A stretch of DNA of 64,000 nt. Source: Nicotiana tabacum. Its lineage: Eukaryota > Streptophyta > Magnoliopsida > Solanales > Solanaceae. The notes beneath the pieces are model-generated. The model had not been told where the DNA came from, searched no databases, and saw only the letters and a list, made by a program, of their open reading frames with translations. Numbering within the stretch: position 1 is the stretch's first letter; each line of letters starts with the position of its first letter. This document shows, in pieces, positions 62,868-64,000 of the stretch. Position numbers and translations under genes: made by a program. Where the stretch lies: NCBI RefSeq assembly GCF_000715075.1, contig NC_134095.1, forward strand, positions 43,812,806 through 43,876,805, given 5' to 3'.

Positions 62868-64000
62868 GCTACTCGGCGTTGAAAGCAACCACCCAGGCCA
62901 TCCAAAGCGGCACTGGTGGTGTGCTAGGGAAAAAGAAGAAAGAAGAAGTTGCCGCAGTTGAAGCTAATGTTTGGTCCAGGCACAATAACCACCCACACTA
63001 CTACAACCAACCCAGACCCCACCACCCAAACTATCAATATACCTCATACGGTTCAACGCAACATTATTATCCACCACCAGAACCACACTTTTCTATTCAC
63101 CACGCCCAGACCTACACTCAGCCCCCAGTGCACTCACAATGGCGTGCACCGAACCCCCAAAACACACATCCACCCTCACAAAACACCTATCCACTTCCCA
63201 GGGCTAACAGACCAGGAACCAACTTCCGCCCAAACCAAGCTTTTAGAAATGAGAAGGCCCCAAACAGAAAAACGTTTACTCCGTTGGGAGAATCTTACAC
63301 TTCTCTTTTCCACCGATTGAAACAGTTGGGGATGTTGACTCCAGTTGAATCCAAAGCACCAAACCCTCATCCCAGAGACTTGGACCACTCTGTTAGTTGC
63401 GAGTATTGCTCAGGGATGCCGGGGCACGACACTGAAAAGTGCTGGAAATTGAAAAATGCAATCCAAGAGCTCATTGATAATCGCCGTATTGAGGTACAGG
63501 CTCCAAAGGCCCCAAACATCAATCAAAATCCGTTGCCAGCACATTATGAGGCCAACATGATTGAACTGATACATAAGGGAGCAGAGCCTAAGAAACCTTC
63601 GCAGGTGGTGATGATGATTCGTTCTACGGAGACCAAGGAAAAAACGTTGAGTGCAAGGTCAGGGGTTCAGTTAAAGGCAATAAAAGACAAGCCAGTGGTA
63701 GTAATGGGGAAAGTACCATTTGTATCTGAGAAAAAGCAGGAGCCAGTCAAGATAGTGGTACCAGGGTCAGTATCGGCGCCCGTGGTGTTTGTGAAGGGAG
63801 CTTATGTAGAACCGGTTGTCATAAAACCGGTAGTCCAGTTACCCGTGGTTGATAGCACAGCCGTACCGTGGAAGTATGACAAGGTAGTGGTGACATACAA
63901 AGGAAAGGAGATTGAGGAAGAGAGTTGTGAAGCACAAGGACTAACCCGGTCGGGACGTTGCTTCACTCCTGAGGAGTTGAGAAAGGCTAAAGGCGCAAAA
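62867..64000 (+). pseudogene. gag: gag of element G, C-terminal part in the shifted frame, continuing past the window
   Basis: Open from AGC 62867 to the window end with no stop (378 codons). It begins SYSALKATTQAIQ, directly continuing the interrupted frame. A His/Tyr/Pro/Asn-rich stretch follows, then FTPLGESYTSLFHRLKQLG and a zinc-knuckle-like CEYCSGMPGHDTEKCWKLK (first Cys at 63398; spacing 2-5-4). VAL/PRO-rich linker words lead to LTRSGRCFTPEELRK at the end, which normally lies just ahead of protease. No coding sequence of this element is visible beyond that. Confidence 0.82.

Larger units (their letters stand above)
53742..64000 (+). mobile_element. Element G: Ogre/Tat-type gypsy retrotransposon (5' part; runs off the window)
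   Basis: A 3.8 kb LTR (TGTGAGCACG...GTGTGACA) is followed by a primer site of the tRNA-Arg type, a 1.5 kb leader, an extra ORF1 ahead of gag, and gag with zinc knuckle. Large LTRs, an Arg primer and an ORF upstream of gag characterise the Ogre branch of Tat elements. Protease and the rest of pol lie to the right. It is inserted into the integrase gene of F, so it is younger than F. Confidence 0.87.

Overview
The window looks like nuclear DNA of a flowering plant. The repeat families resemble those of Solanaceae (nightshade family), but that assignment is inference from family style only. Roughly nine tenths of the 64 kb can be assigned to transposable elements, mostly long-terminal-repeat (LTR) retrotransposons nested in or abutting one another. 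No complete host gene is visible. The only host coding sequence I can support is one exon of a TLDc-domain protein (20007-20190, minus strand).

Layout: (A) 1-7696, a plus-strand LTR element whose 3.8 kb interior has no recognisable coding domain. (B) 7823-19029, a plus-strand Tekay/Del-type chromovirus in a tandem arrangement LTR-gag-pol-LTR-partial gag-partial LTR, followed by two older LTR ends up to 19967. The TLDc exon starts 40 bp later. A non-autonomous hAT element with an 8-bp target duplication lies at 21489-22321. (C) 22891-33828 is a full-length but inactivated Tekay/Del element. (D) 36384-39338 is a minus-strand solo LTR with a 5-bp duplication. A miniature copia-like element (TRIM) lies at 41407-42634. 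(E) 42687-49812 and (F) 49900-53741 are two truncated minus-strand Tekay/Del elements. (G) 53742 to the window end is the 5' part of a large Ogre/Tat-type element inserted into the integrase of F. It carries a 3.8 kb LTR, an Arg-type primer binding site, an intact 685-codon ORF1 and most of gag.

How the parts work: gag and pol remnants in B, C, E and F carry the usual chromovirus order (gag with zinc knuckle, aspartic protease, reverse transcriptase, RNase H, integrase, chromodomain). All four are broken, largely by C-to-T or G-to-A stop codons. G is the youngest-looking layer: ORF1 is open, and gag has one frame break plus a doubtful start.

Most unusual observations: (1) every large gypsy LTR family here carries, at a similar place, a short tandem array whose units differ in sequence between families but keep a hairpin-forming palindrome. 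(2) The Tekay/Del LTRs carry a second cluster of family-specific CG-rich palindromes. (3) Element G has two copies of a double-hairpin RNA-like module, one before ORF1 and one between ORF1 and gag, in which the stems changed by compensated substitutions around an invariant core.
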